Notes: generated by a model from the letters alone, not told the origin. Numbered from the stretch's first letter, positions 51,190-60,835 are shown. The stretch is 64,000 bases of DNA from an uncultured Pelagimonas sp. (GCF_947498515.1 NZ_CANMKO010000004.1:248001-312000); one strand, 5' to 3'. Numbers and translations: made by a program.

Positions 51190-51834
51190 TTAGAGGTTCC
51201 CGCCGTCCGTTGGATACAGGTAGGCCGTAACGCCTGTTTCGACTTGATCATAGAGCGCATTGATATGCGGCATCACCATGCGAACACAGCCCGAACTTGC
51301 CCGCGTTCCAATTGATCTTGGGGCCGGTGTGCCATGGATGCGCAGGTAAGTGTCGCGGTTGCCGACATAAAGATACATCGCACGCGACCCAAGCGCATTG
51401 CTTGGTCCGGGGTCCATTCCATCGGTCCAGCGGGCATATTTGTCGGGCTCGCGGGCGATCATCGCACTTGTCGGGGTCCAACGCGGCCACTTTGTTTTAC
51501 GTCTGATCGTATAAACACCCGGTTCATATAGACCGTCACGCCCGATGGCCGCGCCATACCGCATCGCCGATCCGTCATCCTGAATATGATAAAGGTAGCG
51601 GGCGACCGCATCGACGTGAATATCACCTGGCGTCAGCCCAGGATTGGCTTTGACCCGAACCGGTAGGAAACGCGGATGCAGCCCCCACGGATTGCTCGTC
51701 TCAAGGTCAAAACCCTCTGGTGTGACCTGCCTATCCCAAGCATCCCAGTCACTGGGCGCTGCAAAGGCAGGCCGGACAACTCCCGGCGCAGCCAAAGCGG
51801 CAAGAGATGCAATCATATGTCGTCTGGTAAACAT
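51190..51834 (-). CDS. L,D-transpeptidase (YkuD domain)
   Basis: Periplasmic cell-wall enzyme of 214 aa that forms 3-3 peptidoglycan cross-links or attaches proteins to peptidoglycan. An N-terminal signal (FTRRHMIASLAALAAPG, twin-arginine-like) is followed by the YkuD domain. The catalytic signature has His167 in IHGTPAP and Cys183 in ASSGCVRM. AAAGGTCTTAC precedes the ATG. A second, unrelated-looking L,D-transpeptidase lies at 55.7 kb. Confidence 0.92.
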   Translation of the reverse strand: MFTRRHMIASLAALAAPGVVRPAFAAPSDWDAWDRQVTPEGFDLETSNPWGLHPRFLPVRVKANPGLTPGDIHVDAVARYLYHIQDDGSAMRYGAAIGRDGLYEPGVYTIRRKTKWPRWTPTSAMIAREPDKYARWTDGMDPGPSNALGSRAMYLYVGNRDTYLRIHGTPAPRSIGTRASSGCVRMVMPHINALYDQVETGVTAYLYPTDGGNL

Positions 51835-52539
51835 GTAAGACCTTTCGAACCTGTCAGACCGGTGCTGACAATGAAACTGTTAAACCCGCGACGTCTGCAA
51901 CCGCAATCTGGACAGGTCGCTGCATTTTTGACGGAATATCACGCCAAAACAGCAAGGTGTTGCCCGGAATCGCAGCTCACAAAGAAGTGTTCCATCACTA
52001 TTGGGGAACGTTGGTCGTGTCGGGCAGTTTAGGGCGGCTATTCAAGCCGCCAAACATGCGAGACGCCCTAGCATTGTCGGCAAACGATTCGCCCGACGCC
52101 TGTTTGTCCCACCGACGGCGATCTCGCCGCCACTCAGCACTAATTCCTCTTGTTTTGAGTGGCTCCTACGCGGAACCATTACAATCTTAGATAGGATTTT
52201 TGGCATTTGTATGGGGCAAGCGGCATATGTTTACGGCCTCCTAATTCTCCCAACTTAGGGTCAGTTCGAGCTTTCGACACTGGAGGTAATCTAAGATTTT
52301 TTTCTCAAGAACACTTGGGTCGGCGTCTGTTTTTAACCCGGCTGCTAGATCAGGCACGTCTGACAAGGCCTCGCAAATGACTTATGGCGCAGCAATGTAA
52401 CCTGCCTCTGGTCATCAATCGTCAACCATGTGGCAAGCAACTGAGGTTATTCCAAAGTTTGCGATTTACGCACCGGGTATTCCACCAGGGAAGTTGCAGG
52501 ATTTATGGTCGAAAAAATTGATCCGTAAAGGGACATAAC
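51835..52539. other. 705-bp region without recognised genes
   Basis: The longest gene-free stretch in the window, between divergent L,D-transpeptidase and chemoreceptor genes. Three overlapping short open frames (51676-52032, 51957-52190, 52001-52258) have no ribosome-binding sites or family motifs. No tRNA-like fold or palindromic repeat copy was found. It may be a decayed gene region. Confidence 0.5.
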
Positions 52540-54735
52540 ATGACACTTACAAACCGCATCCTGTTGGGCGTGACCCTTTTGACGCTTGCTCTATCAGCCG
52601 GTTTTGCCATCAGTGGAAAAGTTGTTTTGGACCGGGTCGAAAACGCATTGCTGTCCCTCACCAGCGAAAACGCAAGCGCGGCGGTTGAGGCCGTCCTGAG
52701 CCGAAGTGAGAAAACCCTACAGACGCATAGCAAGGCGATCTCGCGAGATCGAGGCGCGATAGCCGCTATTGTCGACGGCGACCGTACGAGTTTGGACGAG
52801 CTGATTGCCTCTACGTTCAATCGCATCTCCGGCTCCGGCGAAATTAGCCATTTGATCATATTTGATGAGCAAGGCTCTATGTTCACGTCCTTTGGTCCGG
52901 CGTCTGGGGCCGAAGATTTAGAAACGAACCCGGCGATTGTTGCCAGTGTTCTCGAAACGAAAAAGCGTCAATTCGATATCGTGCGGATTGATGCCAATCG
53001 ATATGCTGCGACCTATGCCTTTCCATTGTTTAAAGGGCGTCAAACAATCGGGGTTGGCGTTCTTGCCCTTGACGTTGAAACCTCTTTGCCAGAGATCGCA
53101 CAGGCCATTAAAGGCCAAGTTGCGCTGTCCAAAACGACCAATCGATCCGAATGGGAAATCCGCGGATTTAGCTCTGCAACCCCTGCCCAGTCCACCGAAA
53201 TTGATGACGGAGAAGCCACGTCGGAAACGGCCCCTACTCCCGAAGTTTTGCTCGACACATCGGTTCATCTGTTTGCCAACAATCCGTCTGATGTTGGTGT
53301 TTCAACGATTGGCCCCAAGACCTTTGTAATCTCGCGCTACACCCTTGGAAAAACAGCTGATGAGGCCGATCTAACGCTCTACCTCATTTCTGATTTTACC
53401 TCTCAGCAAGCTCTGAAAGTGAAGACCATACAGTTTGCCACTGGCATTCTTTTGGCTATGGCGCTGCTGTTTCTGGGGATGATGTTGCTTTGGGTACGCG
53501 GCCAAATGAGGTCTCTAAAAGAAAACACCAATGCGCTCTTGTCTATTGCCAAAGGCGACGATCCCGAGCCCCGTGAAAACACAAGCACAGCAAAAGAAAT
53601 TGCGGAATTGGATGCCGCGATGGCGCTGTTTATGGAGCAGCGTGAATTAGAAAAAGAAACCACCAAGGAGATAGCAGTTGTGGTTTCGGCCTGCGCACAG
53701 GGTGATTTCACCCAACGTATCAAAACGGATGACAAGCATGGCTTATTTGGCGAACTTTGTGACCGCGTGAACCAAATTGGTGAGGCCGCGAATGAAGGTC
53801 TCGATGCTGTTCAAGCGGGATTGGCTTGTTTTGAACGACAAGAGCTCGTTGCAAGTATGCCGGAACACCTTCAGGGCGTTTTCGGCGAAATTGCCTTGTC
53901 CATGAATGCGACAGCCCGAAGCCTTTCTAAAACAATGCGCGATATTTCTTCGTCGTCTTTTGAGGTGGACGGGTCCGCAAGCGAGATATCTGAAGCCGCC
54001 AAGAATCTCGCTATTGGAACGGAACAAAATGCTGCCAAATTAGAAGAGACGGCAACAGCGATTGGCAAAATGTTGCAAGCGGTCAAATCTGCAGCGGTAT
54101 CTGGACAGGAAGTGCATTCTGCAGCTGGCGACATCTCTCGAAAGGCTCTGGAGGGTCGTGAACTAATGGGGCGGGCCGTGTCGGCCATGCAGGAGATCGA
54201 AACCTCCTCGGATGCGATTGTACGCATTATTGAAGTGATTGAGGACATTGGCTTTCAAACCAGCTTGTTGGCGTTGAATGCAAGTGTGGAAGCCGCACGC
54301 GCAGGGGAAGCCGGAAAAGGGTTTTCGGTGGTTGCATCTGAGGTTCGCGCTTTGGCTCAACGAACAGCAGAATCCGCCCGCGAAGTTACGGATTTGGTGA
54401 AAACCTCGGGCGAAACCGTCCAACGCGGATCGGATTTGGTGAAAAAATCAGGAAACGCCTTTGGTGAAATTGTAGAAGGTGTTGAAAGTACCGTTGATAA
54501 GATAAGTGAGATCGTCAGTTCGTCTCAGAGCACCGCCAGCGGTGTCACCGAGATTAGCCACGCGGCAACTCAACTCGAAAACTCGACCCAGCATAATGCA
54601 GCGATTGCAGAGCAAACAAGCGCAACAGCCGTAAGTCTAAATGATCAATCGCGTGCATTGGCAGAAGCGGTAGGTGCATTTACCCTTGAGGATGATGAGT
54701 TACCGCAGGACACTAAGATCGCAATGTCTCGGTGA
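52540..54735 (+). CDS. Methyl-accepting chemotaxis protein
   Basis: Transmembrane chemoreceptor of 731 aa. TM1 is at residues about 6-26. A periplasmic Cache-like sensor region of about 270 residues follows, then TM2 at about 299-320. A HAMP-like region and long coiled coil come next, then the signalling hairpin at about 565-610 with the family consensus ([37 protein letters not shown]). The C-terminal tail DTKIAMSR has no CheR-binding pentapeptide. No che genes adjoin it. Its 3' end abuts a decayed insertion element. Ligand unknown. Confidence 0.95.
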   Translation: MTLTNRILLGVTLLTLALSAGFAISGKVVLDRVENALLSLTSENASAAVEAVLSRSEKTLQTHSKAISRDRGAIAAIVDGDRTSLDELIASTFNRISGSGEISHLIIFDEQGSMFTSFGPASGAEDLETNPAIVASVLETKKRQFDIVRIDANRYAATYAFPLFKGRQTIGVGVLALDVETSLPEIAQAIKGQVALSKTTNRSEWEIRGFSSATPAQSTEIDDGEATSETAPTPEVLLDTSVHLFANNPSDVGVSTIGPKTFVISRYTLGKTADEADLTLYLISDFTSQQALKVKTIQFATGILLAMALLFLGMMLLWVRGQMRSLKENTNALLSIAKGDDPEPRENTSTAKEIAELDAAMALFMEQRELEKETTKEIAVVVSACAQGDFTQRIKTDDKHGLFGELCDRVNQIGEAANEGLDAVQAGLACFERQELVASMPEHLQGVFGEIALSMNATARSLSKTMRDISSSSFEVDGSASEISEAAKNLAIGTEQNAAKLEETATAIGKMLQAVKSAAVSGQEVHSAAGDISRKALEGRELMGRAVSAMQEIETSSDAIVRIIEVIEDIGFQTSLLALNASVEAARAGEAGKGFSVVASEVRALAQRTAESAREVTDLVKTSGETVQRGSDLVKKSGNAFGEIVEGVESTVDKISEIVSSSQSTASGVTEISHAATQLENSTQHNAAIAEQTSATAVSLNDQSRALAEAVGAFTLEDDELPQDTKIAMSR

Positions 54736-54764
54736 TGAGGCTGGGGCCATACCCAGAAGATGAG

Positions 54765-55380
54765 GCCCACGCTCGTAGCGCCGTGAGGTCAGTTCAAACA
54801 GAAGCTCAGCGCCAGTTTTGCGGAGCGGCACAAAGCCGAGTTCAACGACGAGTAGCAGACTGACTTTGGCGAGGGCAGCGGGCATACCCTTTGGGCAAGC
54901 GGCCAGTTCTAGCCAAAGGGAGATATGGGTTTTGCCGGTGCCGGATAGACCAAGGGTAAAGACGTTGTTGCGGCTATCATTCCAATCGCGCCGCGCTAGG
55001 GTCAGTATCATCCTCTTGTTCAGTCGCGGGATCGCTTTGACGTTAAAACCGTTGAAGCTTTTGACAGCAGGGAGTTTGGCCAGCTTGATCCTGCGTTCGA
55101 TCATCCGACGTTCATGATCGATCTGTTCAAGCTCAGTGAGCCGGGCCATCAGGCCTATGTTGGACGATGCCGTTCGTATTTGGGAAGGCATGGATAGAGG
55201 GCCCAATCTTGCACCGGAGCAGCCTGATCGAACAAGACCAGATAGTACTGGGTCGAAGGTGTTGCCGTCTTGGTCGTAGGGGCAGAAATGTTCTGCGATC
55301 ACCACCGTCGCACAGCCAATGTCACCCCGATCCACAAAGCCTTTGATCCGGACCTCGCGCCGTCCAAAAGCAGCGGGCAT
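54765..55380 (-). pseudogene. istA-istB fusion remnant
   Basis: One open frame joins an IstA fragment (residues 1-50, resembling the beta-barrel of IS21 transposases) to an IstB fragment (residues about 77-205). The IstB part keeps RLTELEQIDHERRMIERRIKLAKLPAVKSF-like sequence and Walker A (residues 143-152). About 40 residues before Walker B are gone, and the Walker B aspartate is replaced (LLVVELGFVPL where IstB has IIDELGFVPL). The frame then runs by chance into the complement of the chemoreceptor gene. It cannot encode an active helper ATPase. Confidence 0.8.
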
Positions 55381-55671
55381 TCAACAATCCTTGCCCCCAC
55401 CGTGCGCCACAGATGCTAACGTGACGTGCCCGCTGCGCTGATCACAGGCCACAAATAGTGCGGTGTGCAAGCCTGGCATCGCTGTCAGATCGGCCTGTAA
55501 TTGGTTGCCAAATCTGATCTTTTGACCGTGAGCTAGCGTTTGAGACATTGCTCGTAAAGATACACGTTGAACGTACCCCAACTGGCAAAGCGCTGCATCC
55601 ACTGCCAACGACTGCGGTGCGTGTCCGTCGTCAGTTTTTTGAGACCAATGGCGGCCTAATCGACGAAACAA
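55381..55671 (-). pseudogene. istA fragment
   Basis: 96-codon open frame whose end (FVACDQRSGHVTLASV) matches the part of IS21 transposases just before the AFGRREV segment. A stop codon at 55381 separates the two halves. The catalytic DDE region is not visible in this window. Confidence 0.65.
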
Positions 55672-55722
55672 TACGTCTCAACGCGTTGATATGACTGCGC
55701 CGCATGTTTGTCCCCTAAAGCG

Positions 55723-56706
55723 TCAGCGACAGACTGGCAACTCCCTTTGCGGCTGCTTGGGCAAAGATCGCCGCCACCGATTGATAACCGGTTGCAAGGT
55801 TCTCTTAGGCCAAAACTTAGGGGCTCCGATTTGCTTTAGGCATTGGGCATTCCAATAAAGCCCTGCCTGAGCGACGGGTCTCTTATTGTTGACTGCCCGT
55901 TCAACCGCTTTGATGTCACGGCCTTCAGGATAAATGTATAGCGATGTTGGATTGCCCTCAACCAGCGCAATGATCTCGCTTGAAACCTCTTCGGACCAGG
56001 TTGTGCAACCATTGCTGCGGCCACTGGTGTAATCCACAAGGCGACCAACAGGGACATATCCATTGTCATCTGCGTGCGAACTGTCGGGCTGTTGCATCCG
56101 GCATTGCCACTTTAGGAACGTCGCCTGATGTCCGCCAATTGCACGCTCCCGCGCATTTCTGGTTTCACCTTCGCCATCAAACAAAAGGAAGGTGCGGTAG
56201 AATGGAACGCGTTTGCCGGATCGTGTGTAATACCCTTTGAACGACGTACGTTTTTCTGCCGTCATGTAAGAACCACCCGCGCTGAGCTTCGATCCTTCGG
56301 CATTGCTGAAATGTCGAGCACAGTGTCGGCCATTGGCAAAGTTCGCCTGAGGAAGCTTGCGACCGTTTCCATACCCGGATGACACGGCGCGAAAGGTCTT
56401 GTTGTTTTCACAAATGATGTAAAACCGCTGTCCGGGCGCTCCGCTGGGCCCTGTGCTTGGGCGCGTTGCATCCATCGCGAAATAGCATGGGTTCCGCGTC
56501 GCCCCCGTCTGTCTTTTTTTCCTGTACAAGGCGCGCGCACGTTGAAGGACAACAGGCGCGATCTGCCCCTCTGCCGTTCCAACATGTTTCTGTAGCCACG
56601 GTGGGACTTCATCAGATTGCTGCTCTGCAAAAGCCGAATTCATCATCAAAGTGCTAGCCACAGCAAAAACTGTTCCTAACGTACCGCACCGAAACCATAG
56701 AAGCAT
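55723..56706 (-). CDS. Murein L,D-transpeptidase-like protein (YkuD_2 type)
   Basis: Exported protein of 327 aa with a signal peptide (TLGTVFAVASTLMMNSAFAE). The catalytic-cysteine motif is SNGCTTWS (Cys234), preceded by a GRLVDYTSGR segment and, earlier, FLLFDGEGETRNARERAIGGHQATF, as in the YkuD_2 family of cell-wall enzymes. GGAGGTTTTGCA fixes the start at 56706. The C-terminal 60 residues are basic (NRWRRSLPKQPQRELPVCR). It is adjacent to the IS21 remnant but intact. Confidence 0.78.
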   Translation of the reverse strand: MLLWFRCGTLGTVFAVASTLMMNSAFAEQQSDEVPPWLQKHVGTAEGQIAPVVLQRARALYRKKRQTGATRNPCYFAMDATRPSTGPSGAPGQRFYIICENNKTFRAVSSGYGNGRKLPQANFANGRHCARHFSNAEGSKLSAGGSYMTAEKRTSFKGYYTRSGKRVPFYRTFLLFDGEGETRNARERAIGGHQATFLKWQCRMQQPDSSHADDNGYVPVGRLVDYTSGRSNGCTTWSEEVSSEIIALVEGNPTSLYIYPEGRDIKAVERAVNNKRPVAQAGLYWNAQCLKQIGAPKFWPKRTLQPVINRWRRSLPKQPQRELPVCR

Positions 56707-57204
56707 TGCAAAACCTCCGGTAGAATAAACCCGATGGTTTAGTATATCAGATCTTTCCCAAAACAGTAACTTAATGATCAAAATGCCGAGCTATACCTCG
56801 ACAGTCAGACGCAAACGCAACCGGCGTTTTCCTTCTTTTCGCCATTCAACAAGCGGATATTCGGAGAGGTCAAACGAATAGATCATTATCCAAAGCTCTA
56901 GACAAAGGCCCACGTGCCGTTGTGCAAAGTTCGAGCGCGGGATGTCATGGCGGCACCAAATAGGGACAGACACTCCCGCCTATGGACAAATCAGTCATGG
57001 TTTTCCGTAAGTGGTCCAACAACTATGGCCGCATCTCTGTAAGTGAAGATCGATTTATCTTCTGGCGATGCGTATCCCCAAATTGGTCCATCGTTTGATT
57101 TCAGGTTGCCCAGCCGCTACAAATTTAGACGAAACTTTGCGGTTTTAGGTTCAAGTTCCCCTTCAAGACTTGGTTGATAAAAAGAACGGCCCTAGTGTCT
57201 TGCT
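56707..57204. other. Gene-free divergent region before the GNAT gene
   Basis: About 500 bp between two divergent genes. One 60-codon minus-strand frame (56791-56973) lacks a ribosome-binding site and family motifs and is not called. A T-arm-like GGTTCAAGTTCC at 57148 does not belong to a tRNA fold. Promoters of both genes should be here. Confidence 0.45.
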
Positions 57205-57675
57205 ATGATTGATCAGAGTTTTTCGATAGCCAAAGTTGTATCCCAAGACGCCCAAGTCGATGCCCTACTGGCACGACATTTTGCCGATATGCGGGCCGGA
57301 TCCCCCGAGGAAAGCTGCCACGTTGTGACCGCAGATACTTTGCGAGACACCGGTGCGCATTTGTTTGCGTTGCACGATAAAGATGGTGCCGTGTGCGCAG
57401 TCGGAGCGTTTCAGAATATAGACGGCGGGGTTGAGCTAAAAAGCATGCACACCGCCCGTGAGGCGCGTGGAAACGGGTATGGTCGCAAGGTTCTGACCCA
57501 TCTTTTAAGCCAAGCCAAAGCGCAAGGGGCCAAACAGGCTTGGCTTGAAACCGGCACCGCCGAAAGCTTTGCCCCGGCACGCGCGCTTTACAAAAGCGTT
57601 GGCTTCGAAACCTGCCCGCCTTTTGGCAACTATCGTACTGATCCGCTTAGCACATTTATGACATTGGTGTTTTAG
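57205..57675 (+). CDS. GNAT-family N-acetyltransferase
   Basis: Acetyl-CoA-dependent acetyltransferase of 156 aa. The acetyl-CoA-binding motif A is in MHTAREARGNGYGRKVLTHL (R/Q-x-x-G-x-G type), followed by motif B around YKSVGFETCPPFGNY. Similar to the YafP/ElaA-like small GNATs; substrate unknown. The 3' end overlaps the convergent znuB gene by four bases. Confidence 0.9.
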   Translation: MIDQSFSIAKVVSQDAQVDALLARHFADMRAGSPEESCHVVTADTLRDTGAHLFALHDKDGAVCAVGAFQNIDGGVELKSMHTAREARGNGYGRKVLTHLLSQAKAQGAKQAWLETGTAESFAPARALYKSVGFETCPPFGNYRTDPLSTFMTLVF

Positions 57676-58454
57676 CGCCGCCCCAAAAGGTGGCTCAGTG
57701 CAAACAAAACCGTGGCCGCACAGACAATGCTTGGACCCGCTGGTGTGTCAAATTCCCAAGCGGACCAGAGACCCAACAAGGATGCGCAAACCCCCAACCC
57801 CGCCGCGCCAACCAGCATTTGTTCGGGCGTGCGGGCAAAGGGGCGTGCGCTGGCCGCTGGAATAATCAACATGGCCCCAATCAACAGCGCCCCCACAATC
57901 TTTATCGCCACGGCAACCACCAAGGCCAAAGCAATCATCATCACGTATTTTTCGCGGCCCGGGTCGATCCCCGAGGCATAGGCCAAATCAGGTGACAAGG
58001 TTGACAAGAGCAACCCGGTCCACCGCCATAGGATCAAACCCCAGACAAGGACTGCCCCCAGCCAGATCAACGCCAGATCGGTGTGACCCACGGCCAAAAT
58101 ATCGCCAAACAAGTAAGATTGCAGATCGAGGCGCGGCCCTTTGACCAATGTCACCGCCACCAACCCAAAGGCCAGTGCCGCGTGGCTGGCCACCCCCAAG
58201 ATCATGTCCGCGCCAAACCCGCGGCCCGTCAATCGCGCCACCGCAAAGGCCATGCCCAGCGAGACAAGCAAGGTGCCCGCGAAAATTGGGGTGGAAAAGG
58301 CCAAGGCCAAGGCGACCCCCAAAACCGCAGCATGCGCAGTTGCGTCACCGAAATATGCCATCCGCCGCCAAACGACGAAAACGCCCAAAGGAGCCGCTGC
58401 CAAAGCAACTCCAACGGCACCCAGAATGGCACGGGTCAGAAAGTGGTCAAACAT
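57672..58454 (-). CDS. znuB: Zinc ABC transporter permease
   Basis: Inner-membrane subunit of the high-affinity zinc importer, 260 aa with about eight helices. The ABC-3 family features are FFVVWRRMAYFGDATAHAA-like sequence near residue 25 and KIVGALLIGAMLIIPAASAR in the second half. Its ATG overlaps the znuC stop by one base. It is transcribed with zur and znuC under Zur control. Confidence 0.95.
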   Translation of the reverse strand: MFDHFLTRAILGAVGVALAAAPLGVFVVWRRMAYFGDATAHAAVLGVALALAFSTPIFAGTLLVSLGMAFAVARLTGRGFGADMILGVASHAALAFGLVAVTLVKGPRLDLQSYLFGDILAVGHTDLALIWLGAVLVWGLILWRWTGLLLSTLSPDLAYASGIDPGREKYVMMIALALVVAVAIKIVGALLIGAMLIIPAASARPFARTPEQMLVGAAGLGVCASLLGLWSAWEFDTPAGPSIVCAATVLFALSHLLGRR

Positions 58455-59218
58455 CAGTTCGCGTCCTGCGCCGGTGTGTCGTGGTCATGGTCACATGGCC
58501 CGTCGTGATGGTGATGATGGCTGTGCTGGTGACGATAGAGCGCAAGCGTGCCCCCCGTGCCGCTGCCAAACAGTGCCCGGTATTCTTCGGCTTGGGCCAC
58601 AACTTCGGGGTGTCCTTCGCAACAGATATGGCCGTTCACGCATAACACTCGGTCCGAGGCGCTCATGACCACATGCAAATCATGGCTCACCATCAAAACC
58701 GCACACCCAAGTTGATCGCGCAACTCTTCTATCTTGCGGTAAAAATCCGCCTGCCCCGGCTGGTCTAATCCAGTTGTCGGTTCATCCAACAAAAGGATCT
58801 CGGGGCGGTTCAACAAAGCCCGTGCCAACATGGCGCGCTGGAACTGCCCGCCCGACAGATCGGTCAACTGACGGGTCGCAAGGTCCTCTGCCCCGGCCTC
58901 GGCCAATGCCTCGGCGCGATCTTGCGCCGTGGCTTGATGTGGCAAATCCAAGAACCGTTCGACGGTCATGGGCATCGACGGATCGACACTCAAGCTCTGG
59001 GGCACGTAACCCAATCGTAATTTGGCCTTGCGCGTTACCTTGCCCGCGCTTGCGGGAACGGCACCGATTAGCGCCTTCATCAAGCTGGATTTACCTGAGC
59101 CGTTGGGGCCAACAATGGTAACGATCTCTTTGGCTTCAATGGAAAAGTCAACGTCGCGCAACACCGTCGTCGCGCCCCGTTTCACCGAAAGCCCCTCGGC
59201 CCGGATCAGCGCGCTCAT
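58454..59218 (-). CDS. znuC: Zinc ABC transporter ATP-binding protein
   Basis: ATPase of the zinc importer, 254 aa. Walker A GPNGSGKSS, Q loop in LGYVPQSL, signature LSGGQFQRAML, Walker B ILLLDEPTTGLD and switch His in VSHDLHVV are complete. The C-terminal tail is histidine-rich (YRHQHSHHHHHDGPCDHDHD), as ZnuC often is. The start at 59218 (MSALIRAEG) overlaps the zur stop codon by four bases. Confidence 0.97.
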   Translation of the reverse strand: MSALIRAEGLSVKRGATTVLRDVDFSIEAKEIVTIVGPNGSGKSSLMKALIGAVPASAGKVTRKAKLRLGYVPQSLSVDPSMPMTVERFLDLPHQATAQDRAEALAEAGAEDLATRQLTDLSGGQFQRAMLARALLNRPEILLLDEPTTGLDQPGQADFYRKIEELRDQLGCAVLMVSHDLHVVMSASDRVLCVNGHICCEGHPEVVAQAEEYRALFGSGTGGTLALYRHQHSHHHHHDGPCDHDHDTPAQDAN

Positions 59219-59694
59219 GCGGCGCTGTCCTGACATGAAGGGCATAGCCCAACCGCTTCAATCGAAACCTTCTCGACCACGAACCCAAGCTCTGAGGCCG
59301 ATTTTGACACGACATTGGCAACTGGTTTTCCCGGTGTCTCTGCAACGGTGGAACAATCGCGACAAATCAAGAAACACGGGGCATGTTGTTCACCCGGATG
59401 CGCGCAGGCCACAAAGGCGTTCAGCCGTTCAATCTTGTGCGCGAACCCATTGCTGACCAGAAAATCCAAAGCGCGGTAGGCAACAGGCGGCTGCGATCCT
59501 TTGCCCTCGGACCTGAGCTGATCAAGCACCTCATAGGCCCCCATGGCGCTATGCTTTTGCAACAGGATTTCTAGAACGCGCCGCCGAATTGGGGTGAGTT
59601 GCGCCCCGCTTTGGCGACACGCCTCTTCGGCCACTTCCAGAGATGAGGCGATACAATGAGCATGATCATGTGTCTCGAATCCCTTAACTGTCAT
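59215..59694 (-). CDS. zur: Zinc uptake regulator (Fur family)
   Basis: Zinc-sensing repressor of about 159 aa. The winged helix includes LTPIRRRVLEILLQKHSAMGAYEVLDQL and PPVAYRALDFLVSNGFAHKIERLNAFV. The structural zinc site has two CxxC pairs (ICRDC and LCPSC), with regulatory histidines in CAHPGEQHAPC. The start at 59694 (MTVKGFETHDH, preceded by TGAGG) is preferred; 59715 is possible. First gene of zur-znuC-znuB, divergent from znuA, with two Zur boxes in between. Confidence 0.95.
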   Translation of the reverse strand: MTVKGFETHDHAHCIASSLEVAEEACRQSGAQLTPIRRRVLEILLQKHSAMGAYEVLDQLRSEGKGSQPPVAYRALDFLVSNGFAHKIERLNAFVACAHPGEQHAPCFLICRDCSTVAETPGKPVANVVSKSASELGFVVEKVSIEAVGLCPSCQDSAA

Positions 59695-59729
59695 TTTGGC
59701 CTCATCAATCTGCATTTTGGGGGTTGATA

Positions 59730-59744
59730 TGTTATATTCTAACA
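59730..59744. promoter_or_regulatory. Zur box 1
   Basis: TGTTATATTCTAACA, a near-palindrome matching the TGTTAT-N3-TAACA Zur pattern, 36 bp before the chosen zur start. Confidence 0.8.
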
Positions 59745-59760
59745 ATCTACAAGGCGCACC

Positions 59761-59775
59761 TGTTATATCATAACA
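59761..59775. promoter_or_regulatory. Zur box 2
   Basis: TGTTATATCATAACA, differing from box 1 at two positions, 17 bp before the znuA start. Box starts are 31 bp apart (three helical turns). Confidence 0.85.
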
Positions 59776-59791
59776 CGAAAATGAGACCTTT

Positions 59792-60835
59792 ATGATTCTT
59801 CGCACCACCAGCCTAGCGCTTCTTCTGTCGACTTCCGCTGCACTGGCCGAGGTGCCAAAAGTCGTGACTGATATTCCCCCTATTCAAAGTCTGGTTGCTA
59901 TGGTCATGGACCAAATTGGCACTCCGGACCTGTTGATTGAACCCGGGGCCTCTGCCCATGATCTTGCTTTGAAGCCGAGCCAGGCACAGATGCTCAGCGA
60001 CGCTGATATTGTCATTTGGGTCGGGCCAGAACTCAATCCGGCCGTCGAAGGTCATGTCGAAAGCTTGGCGTCCAAGGCCGTTCATCTAGAGTTGATGAAT
60101 GCCGAGGGTGCGCATCTTTTACCTTACCGTGACGAGGCGTTTTTCGGTGACCATCATGATGCCGAGGATCATGAAGATCATGGCGACGAAGATCACGACG
60201 AGGACCACAAAGATCACGATGACGATCATGAAAAACATGACGAGCACGACGAAGATCATGAGGAGCATTCGGATGACCACCACGCCCACGGCGACGGTGA
60301 GTTTGACCCGCATCTCTGGCTATCGCCCGAAAACGCCGTTCTTTGGGTTAATGTGATCGCGCAAGAGCTTGGCAAGATTGATCAAGACAATCAGGACAAA
60401 TATTTCTACAACGCATCCCTAGCAGCAGAGAAAATCAAAGCAGCCCAAGAGCAGGCTCAGGCCATTCTTGAGCCGATCCATGACGTTCCTTTGGCGGCCT
60501 ACCACGATGCCTATCAGTATTTCGAAGACGCTTTTGGCTTGAACGTCATTGGTGCGATTTCCGACAGTGATGCCGTGCAACCGGGGGCCAAGCGTATTGA
60601 AACCCTGCGTAGCGAATTCGAACAGCTTCAGCCCAAATGCTTTTTGATGGAACCGGGGGCCAATGCCCGTTTGATCATGAGCGTCGGCTGGGCCGGTCTT
60701 TTGGACAGTGACAGTGGCAAAGAGCCTATTGCGCGATTGGATCCGCTTGGCGGGCATTTGGAACAAGGCGCAGCGCTTTATACCAGCCTGATCGAGGACA
60801 CGGCGCAACGCATTGCAGACTGCGTAGCCGACTAA
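59792..60835 (+). CDS. znuA: Zinc-binding periplasmic protein ZnuA
   Basis: Periplasmic zinc receptor of the ZnuABC importer, 347 aa. The signal peptide is residues 1-19 (cleavage after ALA). Zinc ligand His56 lies in GASAHDLALKPSQ, and the second ligand region is DPHLWLSP at residues 172-179. Between them, residues about 120-168 form a very acidic His/Asp/Glu-rich loop that buffers zinc. The later ligands are expected in AAYHDAYQYF and the final domain. AGACC before the ATG is a weak ribosome-binding site. It has its own promoter overlapping Zur box 2. Confidence 0.97.
   Translation: MILRTTSLALLLSTSAALAEVPKVVTDIPPIQSLVAMVMDQIGTPDLLIEPGASAHDLALKPSQAQMLSDADIVIWVGPELNPAVEGHVESLASKAVHLELMNAEGAHLLPYRDEAFFGDHHDAEDHEDHGDEDHDEDHKDHDDDHEKHDEHDEDHEEHSDDHHAHGDGEFDPHLWLSPENAVLWVNVIAQELGKIDQDNQDKYFYNASLAAEKIKAAQEQAQAILEPIHDVPLAAYHDAYQYFEDAFGLNVIGAISDSDAVQPGAKRIETLRSEFEQLQPKCFLMEPGANARLIMSVGWAGLLDSDSGKEPIARLDPLGGHLEQGAALYTSLIEDTAQRIADCVAD

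Larger units (their letters stand above)
54760..55700 (-). mobile_element. Decayed IS21-family element (istA 3' part and istB remnants)
   Basis: Both genes of an IS21 element are recognisable but broken. An istA tail (DQRSGHVT, then after a stop codon AFGRREVRIKGFVDRGDIGC) leads into istB-like sequence with the intact Walker A GLSGTGKTH. An internal deletion and a changed Walker B follow. I could not fix the terminal inverted repeats, so the ends are approximate. It lies between the chemoreceptor and the second L,D-transpeptidase. Confidence 0.8.

Noticed and set aside
52001-52258. Short overlapping open frames in the 705-bp gap
   Set aside because: No ribosome-binding sites, no motifs and mutual overlap; not supported as genes.
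54700-55380. 226-codon frame as an intact IstB-like ATPase
   Set aside because: It joins istA and istB fragments, lacks the segment before Walker B and its aspartate, and ends by reading through the complement of the chemoreceptor gene.
57148-57159. GGTTCAAGTTCC, resembling a tRNA T arm
   Set aside because: No matching acceptor, D or anticodon stems surround it.
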